Source: Amylostereum areolatum
Lineage: Eukaryota; Basidiomycota; Agaricomycetes; Russulales; Stereaceae
Direction: 5' to 3'
DNA length: 64,000 bases
Assembly: GCA_012932865.1 (NCBI GenBank)
Contig: SAXG01000086.1
Span: 62,001-126,000, forward strand
The notes under the pieces were generated by a model. It was not told the origin of the DNA, did not search any database, and worked only from the letters and a program-made list of their open reading frames with translations. The stretch's first letter is position 1; every line of letters begins with the position of its first letter. Positions 1 through 10,722 of this stretch are shown piece by piece. The position numbers and the translations under genes were made by a program.

Positions 1-1277
1 ACTTCTGCTTTGGCGATCCATCCTTCCCATGTAAGCTCATGCGCGAGCTTGTACCCTTTACGGAAAACTTCCACGTCGTGGTCTTTGTCGACGTTGTTGC
101 TCTGGGTCGATGCGAATGTTCTGATATGAAGATGGCCCAGTTTGGATATCTTGAACGATAGTGCAATAGCACGATGGGTCTCACTCGCATCGTCGAAGTG
201 CAGCGTGGTCCCGAGGAGCGCAAGGATGGTCGCTATATCAGTCGTCTCTGCAGGTCCTCTGAGCGAGAGAAACGTGCGTGCGAGCGGGGATGGAGATACA
301 TGGTTGAGGAATGCGATGCATCGGTCAGGAGCGTCGGTGATGGAAAGATACTTCAGGAATGGAAGAGGAACGATGGTCTTGCTATATTCATCGGGGGGCA
401 TTGGGATGGAACCACTCATGCGCAACCATTGGAGTTTCTTGGACGCCTTCAGAAGGTCGAAAAACTGGGCGAACAGCGGCAACTGAAAAGTAAACTTTCG
501 AGTAAAGTCCAAGTGTGTGATGCTTGTCGGATCCCATCCGGGATAAACCCCCGTGAACGTGCAGGAAGATAGACGTGGTGCAGAAAGCGCAGAGATGTCT
601 GCTTGCGTGAGTCCGCCATCACCGTTAAAAACCAAGGATTCGAGGTGAGGCATTGATGTTTGTGAAATTCCGACGAGCACTTTGCGATAGTGGTTAGAGC
701 CAGGCGCAAAACTCGCGGACACTCTCCGGGAACGGGACAAATTCTTGATAGCAAACTTGACCAGAGCGAGATCCATGCCTTTCTTGGGACTTTCTGTAGG
801 ATACACTTCCAGGTGAAGAGACGCCGATCCAGCACGTTTAAGCATCAATTGACGAATGTGGGGAAGCTTGCATACAGAGTCCGCCCAAAGGACCGGGGTG
901 TTGAGGGCAATCTCCCGCCAGCGTGCGCATACGTGGGTAACGGTGACCCATCCTAGGTCGTAGTATGTGACCGAAGAGGTGATTAATTTGTCCCTCCTGT
1001 TTTCCACATGATGCGTTGCGCGGGGTGGGTCGACTGAAGCGTTCAGAGAGAATATGTGGGAAATGACTTCTGTTGGAAGGCGGTGTATATATGAACAGAG
1101 CGGAATACACCGGTCTCGACGCTGGCGAAGATCCTTGGTGATCTGGACAAGATGTTCGAGCTCGAGCTCGAGCTCTTGGTAAAGCGGTACGCCGATAAGA
1201 CCGTCCTTGATTTTTTTGTCGACGTCGGCGAGGTATTGTTGGCCTAACGGTTTCCAGAATGAATCCCTATTCAACAT
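1..1277 (-). CDS. F-box domain protein, 3' end cut by window edge
   Basis: Read on the minus strand, one frame stays open from upstream of 1277 to base 1, so the C-terminus lies outside the window. About 60 residues in is an F-box-like core (LPTEVISHIFSLN), followed about 40 residues later by VTHVCARWREIALNTPVLW. That pair is typical of agaricomycete F-box-like proteins. Leucine-rich, LRR-like sequence follows (for example MPHLESLVFNGDGGL). Such proteins are SCF ubiquitin ligase adaptors: the F-box binds Skp1 and the C-terminal part selects substrates. That role is inferred from the family. The start at 1277 is the first in-frame ATG. The frame is open without an ATG back to a stop near 1614, so an upstream exon is possible. 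A GAGCTC tandem run near 1150-1175 encodes an ELELELE stretch. Confidence 0.75.
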   Translation of the reverse strand, partial: MLNRDSFWKPLGQQYLADVDKKIKDGLIGVPLYQELELELEHLVQITKDLRQRRDRCIPLCSYIHRLPTEVISHIFSLNASVDPPRATHHVENRRDKLITSSVTYYDLGWVTVTHVCARWREIALNTPVLWADSVCKLPHIRQLMLKRAGSASLHLEVYPTESPKKGMDLALVKFAIKNLSRSRRVSASFAPGSNHYRKVLVGISQTSMPHLESLVFNGDGGLTQADISALSAPRLSSCTFTGVYPGWDPTSITHLDFTRKFTFQLPLFAQFFDLLKASKKLQWLRMSGSIPMPPDEYSKTIVPLPFLKYLSITDAPDRCIAFLNHVSPSPLARTFLSLRGPAETTDIATILALLGTTLHFDDASETHRAIALSFKISKLGHLHIRTFASTQSNNVDKDHDVEVFRKGYKLAHELTWEGWIAKAE

Positions 1278-1668
1278 CAGTCTACGAGCACGCGCTGGAT
1301 GTAGGCTTTCGTCACGTACTTTGCATGACTGGGTGCGTCGCTTGGGGTCGGGACCGCCGCAGTGTAGTACCTGCTCCTCCCTCGGTTTAAGCTCCTGAAG
1401 CTTGAGCCTGAGACATACGCCATAAATATGACTGTGATGAAAGGAGTGCGGGTGAGTACTTGAAGGCGAGAGAGTCGGCCGTGGATGTAATAATGATGGG
1501 GGGACGACGGACGACGGAGGAGACTGTGCAGACTGAGGAGAATTTTTGAACTTCAGCCTCGCGTCGCGACCGTGACCGCGGCGCAACGCGCTTACTATAC
1601 TACTTGTACTCTCCTAGCTCTGCTTTTCCACGTTCGCGGAACACGAATAGACGTGTCATATTGTCATC
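1278..1668. other. Intergenic region between divergent F-box gene and Tdp1 relic
   Basis: This would be a shared divergent promoter region for the minus-strand F-box gene and the plus-strand Tdp1 relic. I see no clear TATA box or other regulatory site. The F-box frame is open across most of it on the minus strand but has no ATG. Confidence 0.4.
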
Positions 1669-2920
1669 ATGCCAAACGAGGACGAACTCGCGAGGTGAGT
1701 TCTCATAACATTATGTCGCTTTTGTCGTTCTGATGGACATCCACGTCAAGAGCTATCGCGTCGAGTCTCGAAGCTGGAAAACTCGCAATGACCCGCCACT
1801 CGAAACCCTCCTACGGCAGTGGGGCGCCCCGGGTTTAAGCAGATCTCGGCGCCAGTGACCTCCCTACCTTCTTCATCCAGCGACTCTGCTCAACATCCTT
1901 CCCCTGCACCCACCCGCACCCCTCCCTACCCCTGCCCTCAAGTCAACATTTATATCCGAACGAGCGCAACTAGAGCAGGCTCGTCTTGCACGTCTCAAGC
2001 CGTTCCGAGAAGAGCAGGGCGCCTCCGACAACCCTCCGATGTCCCTGAGCCACCACGCAAAAGACCCACACCGTCGGACAGATCTTCGGCAACATCATCC
2101 TCGAGAGAATCATCCTTGCAGGAAGCGTCGCGAAGGAAGGGAAAGGAGAAGGAATGACCTCAGGAAAGCGATGGCATGTTCTGGGACGGCGAGCTGAGGC
2201 AGACCGCGAATCGCCTTGTCGACAAAAACAAGAATGGCGAGGATGGGAACACTGTATGGCGGCTATCGGAGATCATTGGCGACGTGAGCACCTTCTTCTT
2301 GTACTCTGGCGCACGGAGCTCATGTCATGTCGCCGACAGAAATCTGAGGTCGAATTCGCCGTCATCTTCCTACGTAGTCCAAGTGTCGTGGATATACCAG
2401 TTTCTCTTGCCGTCGACGCCCGTCGTTCTCGTGGCTCAGCCTGCGCCGGCCGAAAGTAATTCGCCCACGGTCAAAGAAATCCTACCTAATTGGATACGCG
2501 TCACACCAGTCCTTCGAGGCGGGCGTGGGGCTAATGCTATGCATATCAAGGTAAATTTGGTGTTCTTCGAGCATGTCTCCCGGCTCACGAAACGCACAGT
2601 TCTTCTTGGTACAACATCCTCGTCAATCCTGCCTCGATTCCGTCCAATCCTGCCCCAGATCTTCTACAAGACAGGCCGACTTCGTATTGTAATATCGACG
2701 GCCAACCTCATAGATTACGACTGGCGGGACATCGAAAACGTGCGCATCTATTGATTTTTTGATTCATGCGTTAGGCTAACTTCGTGCAGTCTGCTTGGGT
2801 TCAGGATATTCAAAGACGTCCGTCCACAATTCGCCACGATCCCAAGGCGGCATTCGAACATGTCCTTCAAGTGCTGAACGTCGGCCCGGCGCTGACAAGT
2901 ACTTGCGCCCACCCTATCCT
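1669..2920 (+). pseudogene. tdp1: Tyrosyl-DNA phosphodiesterase (Tdp1) relic, 5' part
   Basis: Exon 1 (1669-1694) and exon 2 (from 1751) give MPNEDELARAIASSLE, a ubiquitin-interacting-like motif. Later sequence matches Tdp1 closely: MFWDGELRQTANRLVD, WRLSEIIGD, VSWIYQFLLPSTPVVLVAQP, NWIRVTPVLRGGRG and the first catalytic HKN motif AMHIK. Two short introns then lead to FYKTGRLRIVISTANLIDYD. Tdp1 repairs topoisomerase I-DNA adducts. This copy is broken. Exon 2 runs into an in-frame TAA at 1836-1838. The later SERAQLEQARLARLK segment is in another frame, and a frameshift near 2372 is needed to reach SYVVQVSWIY. The coding sequence stops at 2920, where the transposon is inserted, and resumes at 9685. 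The product is inactive unless the lesions are assembly errors. Confidence 0.85.
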
Positions 2921-3039
2921 TAGACTCGAACCAGTCCCGACGTGCGAGATGACAGTCGATCTCGCAGCCGTAGGGACTGGAGTCGAACAGGCGCGCGGTG
3001 GTACAGGCAAAAAGTTCCCACGCGATAGTTGGGACTTAG
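2921..3039 (+). repeat. Left terminal inverted repeat (three blocks)
   Basis: Block 1, 2921-2937 (TAGACTCGAACCAGTCC), matches 9668-9684 inverted, 17/17. Block 2, 2972-2988 (AGGGACTGGAGTCGAAC), matches 9622-9638, 16/17. Block 3, 3005-3026 (AGGCAAAAAGTTCCCACG then CGAT), matches 9584-9605, 21/22. GACTTAG at 3033-3039 also matches the other end. The DNA between blocks differs between the two ends. Confidence 0.93.
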
Positions 3040-3264
3040 AATTTTGGACGCGGTGACGCGTCTCCTCGTCTCTCAACTTACGCGTCTTCGACCCCGCCTC
3101 TCACTATGCTACCTTCTCCCCCGCTCTCCTTCCAATATTTTCTTGTATATCTCACTCATATATATCGAATATATCGTTCTTCTCGCATCTGACCAGTCCG
3201 GTAAGCAATTACTACTCACTTCTGCCTCTCTAGCATACCATGGCGGCTCCGACTGGTCTGAGAC

Positions 3265-5955
3265 ATGACGGCCCCCTCTTCCAGGCCGCGATGTCTATCT
3301 GTTTGCTCGCAAAATATCCCCCAGTCTCTTCCCCTCTCTTCTATGACGGATTCCGGTCCTCACCCCGATCCTGAACGTGTGCAACTGGCGTCTCGGCGAC
3401 TATGTGATACCTTCGGTATCCCAGCGGTACACCCTTTCCAAGAAGAAACAGGGGTGCTCATCCTGAACAAAAAAAGCGTTATCCTGGACGTTCCAACAGG
3501 CGGTGGCAAGACTCTCGCTTTCGCCTACCCGCTTTTCTATTATTGGTCCCCGACGGCCACAGACTCCGAGGCTACTTTGGCGAAGATCATTGTGGTCGTT
3601 AGCCCTCTCATTGCGCTCATGGAACAGCAGGTATGTAGCCAGCATCATGAACACAATTAACCATCTAATAGGGGTACTTGCCAGGCCAAGGATTTTGTGT
3701 CCAAAGGCATTCCGGCCGTCGCCATACACTCCGAGACTCCAGAGAGAGAGAAGCGGATGATTGTACGTATACTCTCAGTATATCATGCCTCCCTCTCACC
3801 GCACAATCGCTAGGAACTCGGGCAAGGGAAATACCGCATCGGAATAGTGGGTCCAGAGACGGCTCGCAGCAGCGCGTTCGGAAGTGCGGTATTTCAGGCC
3901 AAGGTCTTCCGCCGCGACGTGATCTGCATGGTCATTGATGAGGGGCATGCGATCTCAGAGTGGGGAACTGACGACTTCCGGCCAGAGTTCTCCAACTTGG
4001 GCACACTTCGATCGCGGTTACCTCCTGGTACTCCCATTCTTGTCGCATCTGCGACTCTTCCTGCATCTGTTGTCGCCGACATTCAAGAGAAGCTTGGCCT
4101 GGATCAAGATGTTGCCCGTGTAATGGTGTCAAATGCAAAGCCTAACGTCGCGCTCTCAGTGCGAATTATGCAGCACCCGGAAGATACCATGGCCGACCTT
4201 ATAGCGTTGATCCCGAAGGATGCAGCATCACCCGAGGACATCCCCCCCACACTGGTTTATGTACAAGGTCGGACGGATGCCGAGGATGTCCAAGACACGC
4301 TTCGCGCACATGCAGAGACTGTGAACGTAGATCCCAGCACCATCGAGTTCTACCATCGCCATGTCGATTCAAGGCGAAAGGAGTATGTCCTTGACGCTCT
4401 CAAGGATGGACGAATCCGAATCGTCGCTGCGACGGATGCATTGGGCTGGGTACGAAGTCGTTTTTGTCTCCTCATCATCAATTTACTCTCTAACATTTCT
4501 CCAGGGGTTGGACCTCAGAAACATCCAGCGCGTTGTTTTCTGGAAGGCCCCCAAAACATTTTGCTCTCTGGTGCAAAAAATCGGCCGCTGTGTCCGGGAC
4601 TTTCAACAGATCGGAGAGGCGATTCTCATCGTCTCGGCGGGTTACCATGAAAAGCAACGTGTCATTGTCGACGCAGCGGAACTGGACAATCATTCGGGGC
4701 GAAGGCCAGGAAATGAAACGGTACCCAGGGATATCAACGCACGGCCTCTTCATGCCGATGAAGATGAGCCAATACGTCCCGAAACAACCGATGTCCAGCT
4801 GGACCGACAGGTTGGAAAACGGACCCGGTTCCACGGCGTCTTGGCTTCACGAGACGCGTTGTATTTGGCGAAGTACGTTTCAACAAAACATTGTCGTCGC
4901 GTGCCATGGGACGAGTTCTTTGAAAACTCGAAAAAGAGTGAGTGCTGACCTTGGTGTACGCATACCAGACTAACTAGCCAGCTATAGGAGCTTTACCTAT
5001 CCACGAGCCCTGGGCCACCGCTCCCTGCTGTGACAATTGCGAAGCTTCATCGTTTCGGATGGAGACTATCACGGTTGAAGATGATGCCCGCCTGAGGGCA
5101 GGCCGTCGGTCCCAGAGCAGTCGTGAGGTCCGAGATCGCGCAACAGCTGCTCTGATGTCTCTGCGCGAGCTCATAGTGGCGCGTGATTGGCCAGGACAAG
5201 ACATTATGACAGGGGCCGATATCATGAGCGACCAGGTCTTACAGCAGATTGCGTCGGGGGCGAGCTTTCTAGACACACATGCTAAGTTGAATGACCGTGT
5301 GCGTTGGCACTGGTCATTCAAGTATGCCGACGAGGTGTTGAACTGCTTGCAGTCAATCCTTACTGATGCTAACACCAACACGGACGCGGCGACGAACGAC
5401 CCTGTCGGTGCGGTGTTCACCAACGAGGTGCTCAGTGCCCTACATACCACAGTGGCCACCGTTCCTGAGAAAACTACCCGCGGACTCCTCAAACAGGTCT
5501 TCGACGAGTGCTCTGACCTGGTCGAGCATCTCATTGATGGTGCAGGCCAGCCACGGATACGCTCGATCAAGCGTGTGCCACCAGAGACAGTACGTGCTAC
5601 GTGCTATCGAGATGTTCATTGCTGAGATTTAGTTGGATAGAATGTTATGTACCATGGTGCCGTCGATGTTCCTATGTCCGTTGGCAAGATCCGTACACGC
5701 ATGCGGAAGGTTGGTGGTGGATACAACTCGCTGGTAGAGTTTCTGCATGACTGGCAACTGATCTCATTAAATTCTCGCAAAGTTTACGGGGACCACAGTG
5801 CAGTCGCAAACAATGCAGATGAGGTGGAACATGTTGTCCTTCATAAGCTATACGAGTGCAGCCGGCGCGATCCTACCCTTCCCGGTGCCAATGAGGTTAT
5901 TCAACTGGTTCAACTAGGTGCGTGCTACTACTTCCAGTCCCACAGCAACTATTGA
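3265..5955 (+). CDS. Transposon RecQ-type ATP-dependent DNA helicase
   Basis: Six exons by eye: 3265-3630, 3685-3762, 3814-4449, 4505-4937, 4988-5589 and 5641-5955, about 810 residues. The ATG at 3343 (MTDSGPHPDPE) is an equally good start. It has helicase motif I (DVPTGGGKT), an Ia-like VVSPLIALMEQQ, motif II DEGH, motif III SATL, a motif V region (AATDALGWGLDLRN) and motif VI (QKIGRCVRD). A RecQ zinc-binding signature follows: a Cys in KHCRRVPWDEFF, then CCDNCE after the fifth exon join. The C-terminal 300 residues are unrecognised. A RecQ enzyme unwinds DNA 3' to 5'. Inside a transposon it probably helps strand separation or repair during transposition, which is inference. The sixth exon could use a last splice (GTGCGTG donor near 5920) with a slightly different tail. 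The 3' end overlaps the convergent DUF6589 gene. Confidence 0.9.
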
Positions 5956-8900
5956 AAAAAAAATTCGTCGCTAGCTGCATCCTCATCGCCATCACCGACA
6001 GGTGCCCAATCCATGTCCCCACCTGGAGCACCAGAGTCGATGATCCCACTTGTCACCGAAGGTCCTGGCCCGTCTGCACATGCATCATCCTCCATATCAG
6101 AGTCGTCCTCTAGGCCTTGAGGGTACGCCTCGATTTCTTCGACAATGCTAATGGCTTGTGCTAAAATATGATCCGCTAGACCATGAAACTCCTCATCGTC
6201 GACAGCAAGGTCCTCCTGAGATGGATGTTCGTCCTCAGGCTCCTCTCCATCACCTAGATCACTGTCGTGGTCACCTCCATCATTGATACCAAACCCGTCA
6301 AATGTTTCTCCAGGCGCTTCATCCGCAAGGTTTGGATCATCGTTGGTGTGCGGGGATACACTAGATTGGCTTGCGGTCATCTCCTGTGGAACACCGCAGT
6401 TCTTCATGCGACGAGTGGGGGTGCGGAACGCCTGAAATGCCTTCGGATTGTCGGGGTATTTTGTGCCGAGGTGGAAGAGGTCGCGCACAGGTTGAATTGC
6501 GTGTTTCGATGGACGATTTGCAACGTATACTTGTAGCTTTTGCACTCCAATCTCATCCGACAACTTGGCTTTCTCCTCGTCGCTTTTTGGAGAGGTGTGG
6601 CTGACACCGTACTCGGGTATCTTGTATGCCTTCTGCACAGTACGCATGATATCACGGAGCGTGAATATGCATACAGTAATCATTGAGAGCCATTTCCAGC
6701 TCTTGTTGACACCCTTTGCATTGTATATAACCTGTAGAAAAGTGCAACATTATAATCTTACTGACCATGCGAAGAGAAAACAAAGGTGTATCAACCTTGG
6801 CCCAAAAATTCTGATGCTCTTGGAGCAAGTCCACCTCTTTGAAGCCATCGGGATGTCCTGAGAGGTTAACCAGCCAGTTATACAGGAAGAGAAGCCTAGT
6901 AGGATGTGAATACTAAGTGATCATATAGGGTCATGGACGAGCACTGCCAGCTTACCGGAGCTTCTCAGGATATGTGGCTAAACGGCGGAGAGTCTCAAAG
7001 ATGATGTCCGCATACTTTGGCATGGATCCACTTCCGCGCATGATGATCCCCCATACCCGCAATGCATTGACCACACATCCAATATCCCCTCGCTTGATTG
7101 CACGTGCAAAGACGATGTAGTATAGTGCATCACGGTTATAGAGAATGTTGTTTTCCAGTGAGTAATCACGTCGGTCCTCGGGGAGCTTTCGAAGCACATC
7201 GACAGCTGCCGTTGAGAAGAGCTCATGCTTGACGGTCTCGCTCACCCGTTTGAAATCTTCAAGTGACACTGTGGCTGCCCAATCTTGCAAATCAGGATGA
7301 CCGCAGTGAATACGAAATGCGTCAATGACATGCGCGGGGAGGGAGATGCTGATGAGCTCATGTGATGGTGCCCATGGTGTTGATTTCTTTGCTTTCCAAC
7401 CTGCCGAAAAGGCTTTCCGTTGTAGGAAGCCATTCTCCCAGCACAAGCCGCCTGCCCATTCTGAATTCGGCTTCCCCCAGTGCTCATTTGCAACGGCTCG
7501 TGTAATTGCCATCTTCCCATGAAAGAGTCCAAAGCGGCGGACAAGATGGTTGGTGGCCGCCACGGTTTCGGGATCGCTATTTCGGCGTGCGGCTTCAATC
7601 TTTTTAGACAGAGTCCGTTAGCAATGACAGTAGACACAACGGGACCATTGCAAGCCCTACCTTGTCAGATAGAAGTACCGTCAGAAGGTCACCGTCTGCA
7701 AAGAACAGGCCATGCTTCTTGAGGAACGCATCGTCCACTCCAAGGTCGGAAGAGAATGTGCGAAGTAACTCTATTGTGCCATCAATCGATGACTCGTCGA
7801 TCTCGCGCGCTGGCATTGGCATTGGCTCGGTCTTGTGGACTGGGATCTGGAGAACAACGGGCGGTCCACCGAGTTCCTCTCGCAGGCGACCAAGACCTGG
7901 GATATTCTCGAGTGCGAGCTCCTGTAGCTGCCAGAGACAATATGTTGAAAATTCCGCGGCCTGTGTTGCAGTGGGAAGGACATCCTCTGGGTTATAGTCC
8001 AGAAGTGGCCGACGACTGGTCCGTGGCGGTTTCATTTCTAGGGGAAGTGTTCCGTGTGCGACACGCCCATCGGGAGATGAAGGGTCGTAAACCGGGATCA
8101 GTGTGGCCGTCGTTCCGTTATCGAAATGGTTGCGGTTGTTGAAACGTTGCTCTCCAACGCGAAATGGTATATTGATGTTGTCCCATACAATCCCGCACAT
8201 CTGTGTCGCGAGGATCTTCCGGTACCGCTCAACTCCCTCCTGCGAGAGCATTTTGACGTGTGAGATGGCGGTCGTGTAGGAGACGGATAATCCTGCATGC
8301 GCGAGGACCTCTATTACACGCTTGGCTGCTCCGGAGGCTAGAAGGAAGAGGCCGATGACACGCTGAAACGCCGTAGATTTGCGTGACTGAAGAACAGCCA
8401 TCATAGCGGCCACTGTTGTAAATATCTGGTGCACATTAGAATGGGAGGACAATGGAGTCTTTAGAATGGACACACCATGGTGGGATCGCGCCCTTCCACA
8501 CCGTGTCGCGTGGAGGGTACAGCAACGTCCTCGAGTAGTTTCCAAAGTGTCGGAGCAACAGTCTTGATCCTCTCGGCCAGCTCGTCCATTGAGAACTCCT
8601 GCAACAGATCCGTGATGGTATTGTACCACTTGTTGGCGAATAAGTTCTTCAGAGCCTTGCCTTCCATCTGCAGAGTCGACGAGACAATGTTCAAGCTCGC
8701 ATTTGTGGCTTGCTCGGGTGCACGCGCGGCAATCCTCTCAATGAGTTCCTCACCATGTTGCTGGCAGTAGATAGTGACACGAGACGAGAGCTGCTGATCC
8801 TTGGATGTGAAGAGAGAGTCCATGAAGTCGCCAAAGTTCTTGAATCCGTGGCCACCATCATCTTCGTCGGTCATCATATCCTGCAGTACACGAGAAACGC

Positions 8901-9513
8901 GTTCGTTCCGCTTCTTCTCTTCGGCTTTCTCTTGTGCTTCGCGTTCACGGATCTTTGCTGCTCGAATAGTCTCTGGTGCTTCCCAAAATACAAACCCTGC
9001 GGGAGGCTGTATTGGGCCTGTGGGTGTCCGAGACGATGTTGTGGCATGATATTGTCGAGCAAGCGGGGATGACTCGGACAGCAGTCCAGCCGGGGACGAG
9101 GGTGGATCGGGAGGGGATGAAGGAGCTTGCAGAGGAGACTCATCGTTATATCCCATGCCAGCATTTGACGGCCCCTCCGCTGTTGAGCTCGAAGCCTGAG
9201 GCCGAAAAGATGGCCCAGGTGCCTTCCGGATATGCCGGACAAAGTCAGTTCCTGTGAACTTCCTCTTCACTGGACGGCCAGCCTTCTTCTCACTGAACAG
9301 AACACTGAGAGGAGACTCTACATCATCTTGCGTGTCATTCGCTGGTGTGCGGGGGGAGCCAGGATTGGCCTCATGCGTATGGGTGTGCATAGGGGTGCTC
9401 GTGTCCGAGATTGCTGGGTTGGGTGCCGAAGTTGAGGGTTGGGGACTTGATAATGACCGTGGATGGAGCATGATAGACGTTTGGTATGATAAATGAACGT
9501 TTTTATTGTTCAA
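5949..9513 (-). CDS. DUF6589 protein, probable transposase of the element
   Basis: Five exons by eye, in coding order: 9513-8476, 8425-7661, 7599-6956, 6895-6796 and 6731-5949, about 1110 residues. The first 230 residues are Ser/Pro-rich and low complexity. The core has DUF6589 hallmarks: CGIVWDNINIPFRVGEQRF, NGTTATLIPVYD, FADGDLLTVLL, RRFGLFHGKMAI, AIKRGDIGCVVNALRVWG and VDLLQEHQNFWAKVIYNAKG. An acidic tail (DDEEFHG, DDSDMEDDACAD) ends at the stop near 5949. Asp in WDN, Asp in DGDLLT and a later acidic residue (RDALYY) could form an RNase H-like DDE/D triad. That assignment is inference. Its position in a TIR-bounded element with a target duplication, as the only other gene, argues strongly that it is the transposase. 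The start codon lies 171 bp from the right end. Confidence 0.88.
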
Positions 9514-9570
9514 TGACGACGGAGGGTGTAGCGGTAGGTCGAGAGCGCGGAAATCGCGAGCTGAATTTCA

Positions 9571-9684
9571 CTAAGTCTCGTCAATCCCGTGGGAACTTTT
9601 TGCCTCTACTATCACGCGACCGTTCAACTCCAGTCCCTGCACCGACGTGATGTTTCCGGCTCGGGCAGGACTGGTTCGAGTCTA
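9571..9684 (-). repeat. Right terminal inverted repeat (three blocks)
   Basis: This is the mirror of the left end, with blocks at 9668-9684, 9622-9638, 9584-9605 and 9571-9577. Block spacing from the tip differs from the left end by only 5 bp (46 and 79 bp here, 51 and 84 bp at the left). Spacing is therefore conserved better than the sequence between blocks. Confidence 0.93.
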
Positions 9685-10722
9685 CCCTATCCTTCTTTGT
9701 ACACCGTTGACACTGTATGCGTAAAGCACCCGGATATTCCATTTCCCTCGCTCCACCCTGGAGCCCTTGGTTCCAACTGGGACTTCTCACGGGTCAAGGC
9801 AAAACTCGTGCCCAGTCTAGCTGGGAAGCACGAGAGCTGGCCGGTCCTCAAGAATGGGCATACGGCGCTCATGAAGGCCGTACGCGAGGCCAGCGACCTT
9901 GGAAATAGTAAGCAAGGCATGAAGGTTTAGGTCGAGTGCCAGGTTCGTCTTGTTCCCTCAACGTTTAGCAGGTGTACGTTATCGACGTTCTTAATGCAGG
10001 GATCGTCCATCGGGACATACAGCACCAATGGCTGAACGAGTTTTACACGTCCGCGATGGGGGAGAGTCCGGAGAAGTGGCTGGACGAGCCCAAGTCGCTG
10101 CGGACGAAGCTTCCGTGGCCCAATATACGAATCTTGTTTCCGACGGCAGAGTGGGTGCGGGACAGTGCACTGGGCGAGGCGGTGAGCTTCTCTTTCCAGG
10201 ATATTCTTGTCCGGGTGCTGACGATTGGGTTATAGGGCGGCAGGGCGATGTTTGTCGGAAGAATGATGGGCGAGGGCGCGGTTCCCCAGATACATGTTCC
10301 TCCACCTCAACGCAGGAAGTCCCTATGGACAGCAAGGTTTGACCACAACCTTTTCTCTCTTCGTGCCTCTAGACTGACGCGAAGTCGCTTGTTGCAGATG
10401 ATCATTTGCGATGTATCTGGAGTCAGGTTCGAGTACCAAGGACGACGCTTCGAACTCGGAAGACGACGACATTGTTTTCTTGGCGGTGCAAGGACCGCTC
10501 TGTGGTTGGGTGTTTCTCGGCTCGCACAATTCCACACTTTCGACCTGGGGCGCATTGTCGGGGGTTGGTTCTAAACTTGTACTGAATGTGCGTCTCCTTT
10601 CGCCATTCACCCTCTCGGTGATCTTGCTGAATGCGTCCGGCAGGCGACGAATTATGAGCTGGGTTATCGTCCTCTCTCCACACACCGCGAGAGACTTGGA
10701 GACGGTGGCATGTTATCAGTGA
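9685..10722 (+). pseudogene. tdp1: Tyrosyl-DNA phosphodiesterase (Tdp1) relic, 3' part
   Basis: This continues the Tdp1 relic after the transposon: GSNWDFSRVKAKLVPSLAGK, ESWPVLKNGHTALMKAVRE, WLNEFYTSAMGESPEKWLDE, LPWPNIRILFPTAEWVRDSA, then an NYELG segment and ARDLETVACYQ at the end. Lesions are clear. An in-frame TAG lies at 9928-9930, between GMKV and VECQ. One base is missing in the run at about 10021-10030, where GSSIGTYST should continue into QWLNEFY. A further frame change falls near 10655. The second catalytic motif, normally H-S/T-K, reads PMDSK across an intron (codon GAC at 10328-10330), so its active-site His is Asp. A functional paralogue would have to exist elsewhere for this repair activity. 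Confidence 0.85.

Larger units (their letters stand above)
2921..9684. mobile_element. RecQ helicase + DUF6589 DNA transposon (AcademH-like)
   Basis: The 6764-bp insertion is flanked by the direct repeat CCCTATCCT at 2912-2920 and 9685-9693. The repeat is 9 bp, with one base of ambiguity at the junction. Both ends start TAGACTCGAACCAGTCC in inverted orientation, with two further matching inverted blocks inside. The cargo is exactly two genes with starts facing inward from the ends: a RecQ-type helicase (plus) and a DUF6589 protein (minus). Their 3' ends overlap by 7 bp. Removing the element and one repeat rejoins Tdp1-like coding sequence, apart from one frame change. From memory, Academ-type transposons of the AcademH lineage pair a transposase with a superfamily 2 helicase and make 9-10-bp duplications, so I place it there. 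Both reading frames look intact, so it may be autonomous. Confidence 0.9.

Noticed and set aside
449..1110. Minus-strand frames at 449-835 and 838-1110
   Set aside because: They are shadows of the F-box gene frame, which is open across the whole stretch.
1819..2157. Plus-strand frame MGRPGFKQ as a separate gene
   Set aside because: It lies in the wrong frame between Tdp1 relic exons. The Tdp1-like SERAQLEQARLARLK is in another frame there.
9668..9684. GGTTCGAGTC resembling a tRNA B box at the transposon end
   Set aside because: No matching A box or cloverleaf arms are visible and the sequence is part of the terminal inverted repeat.
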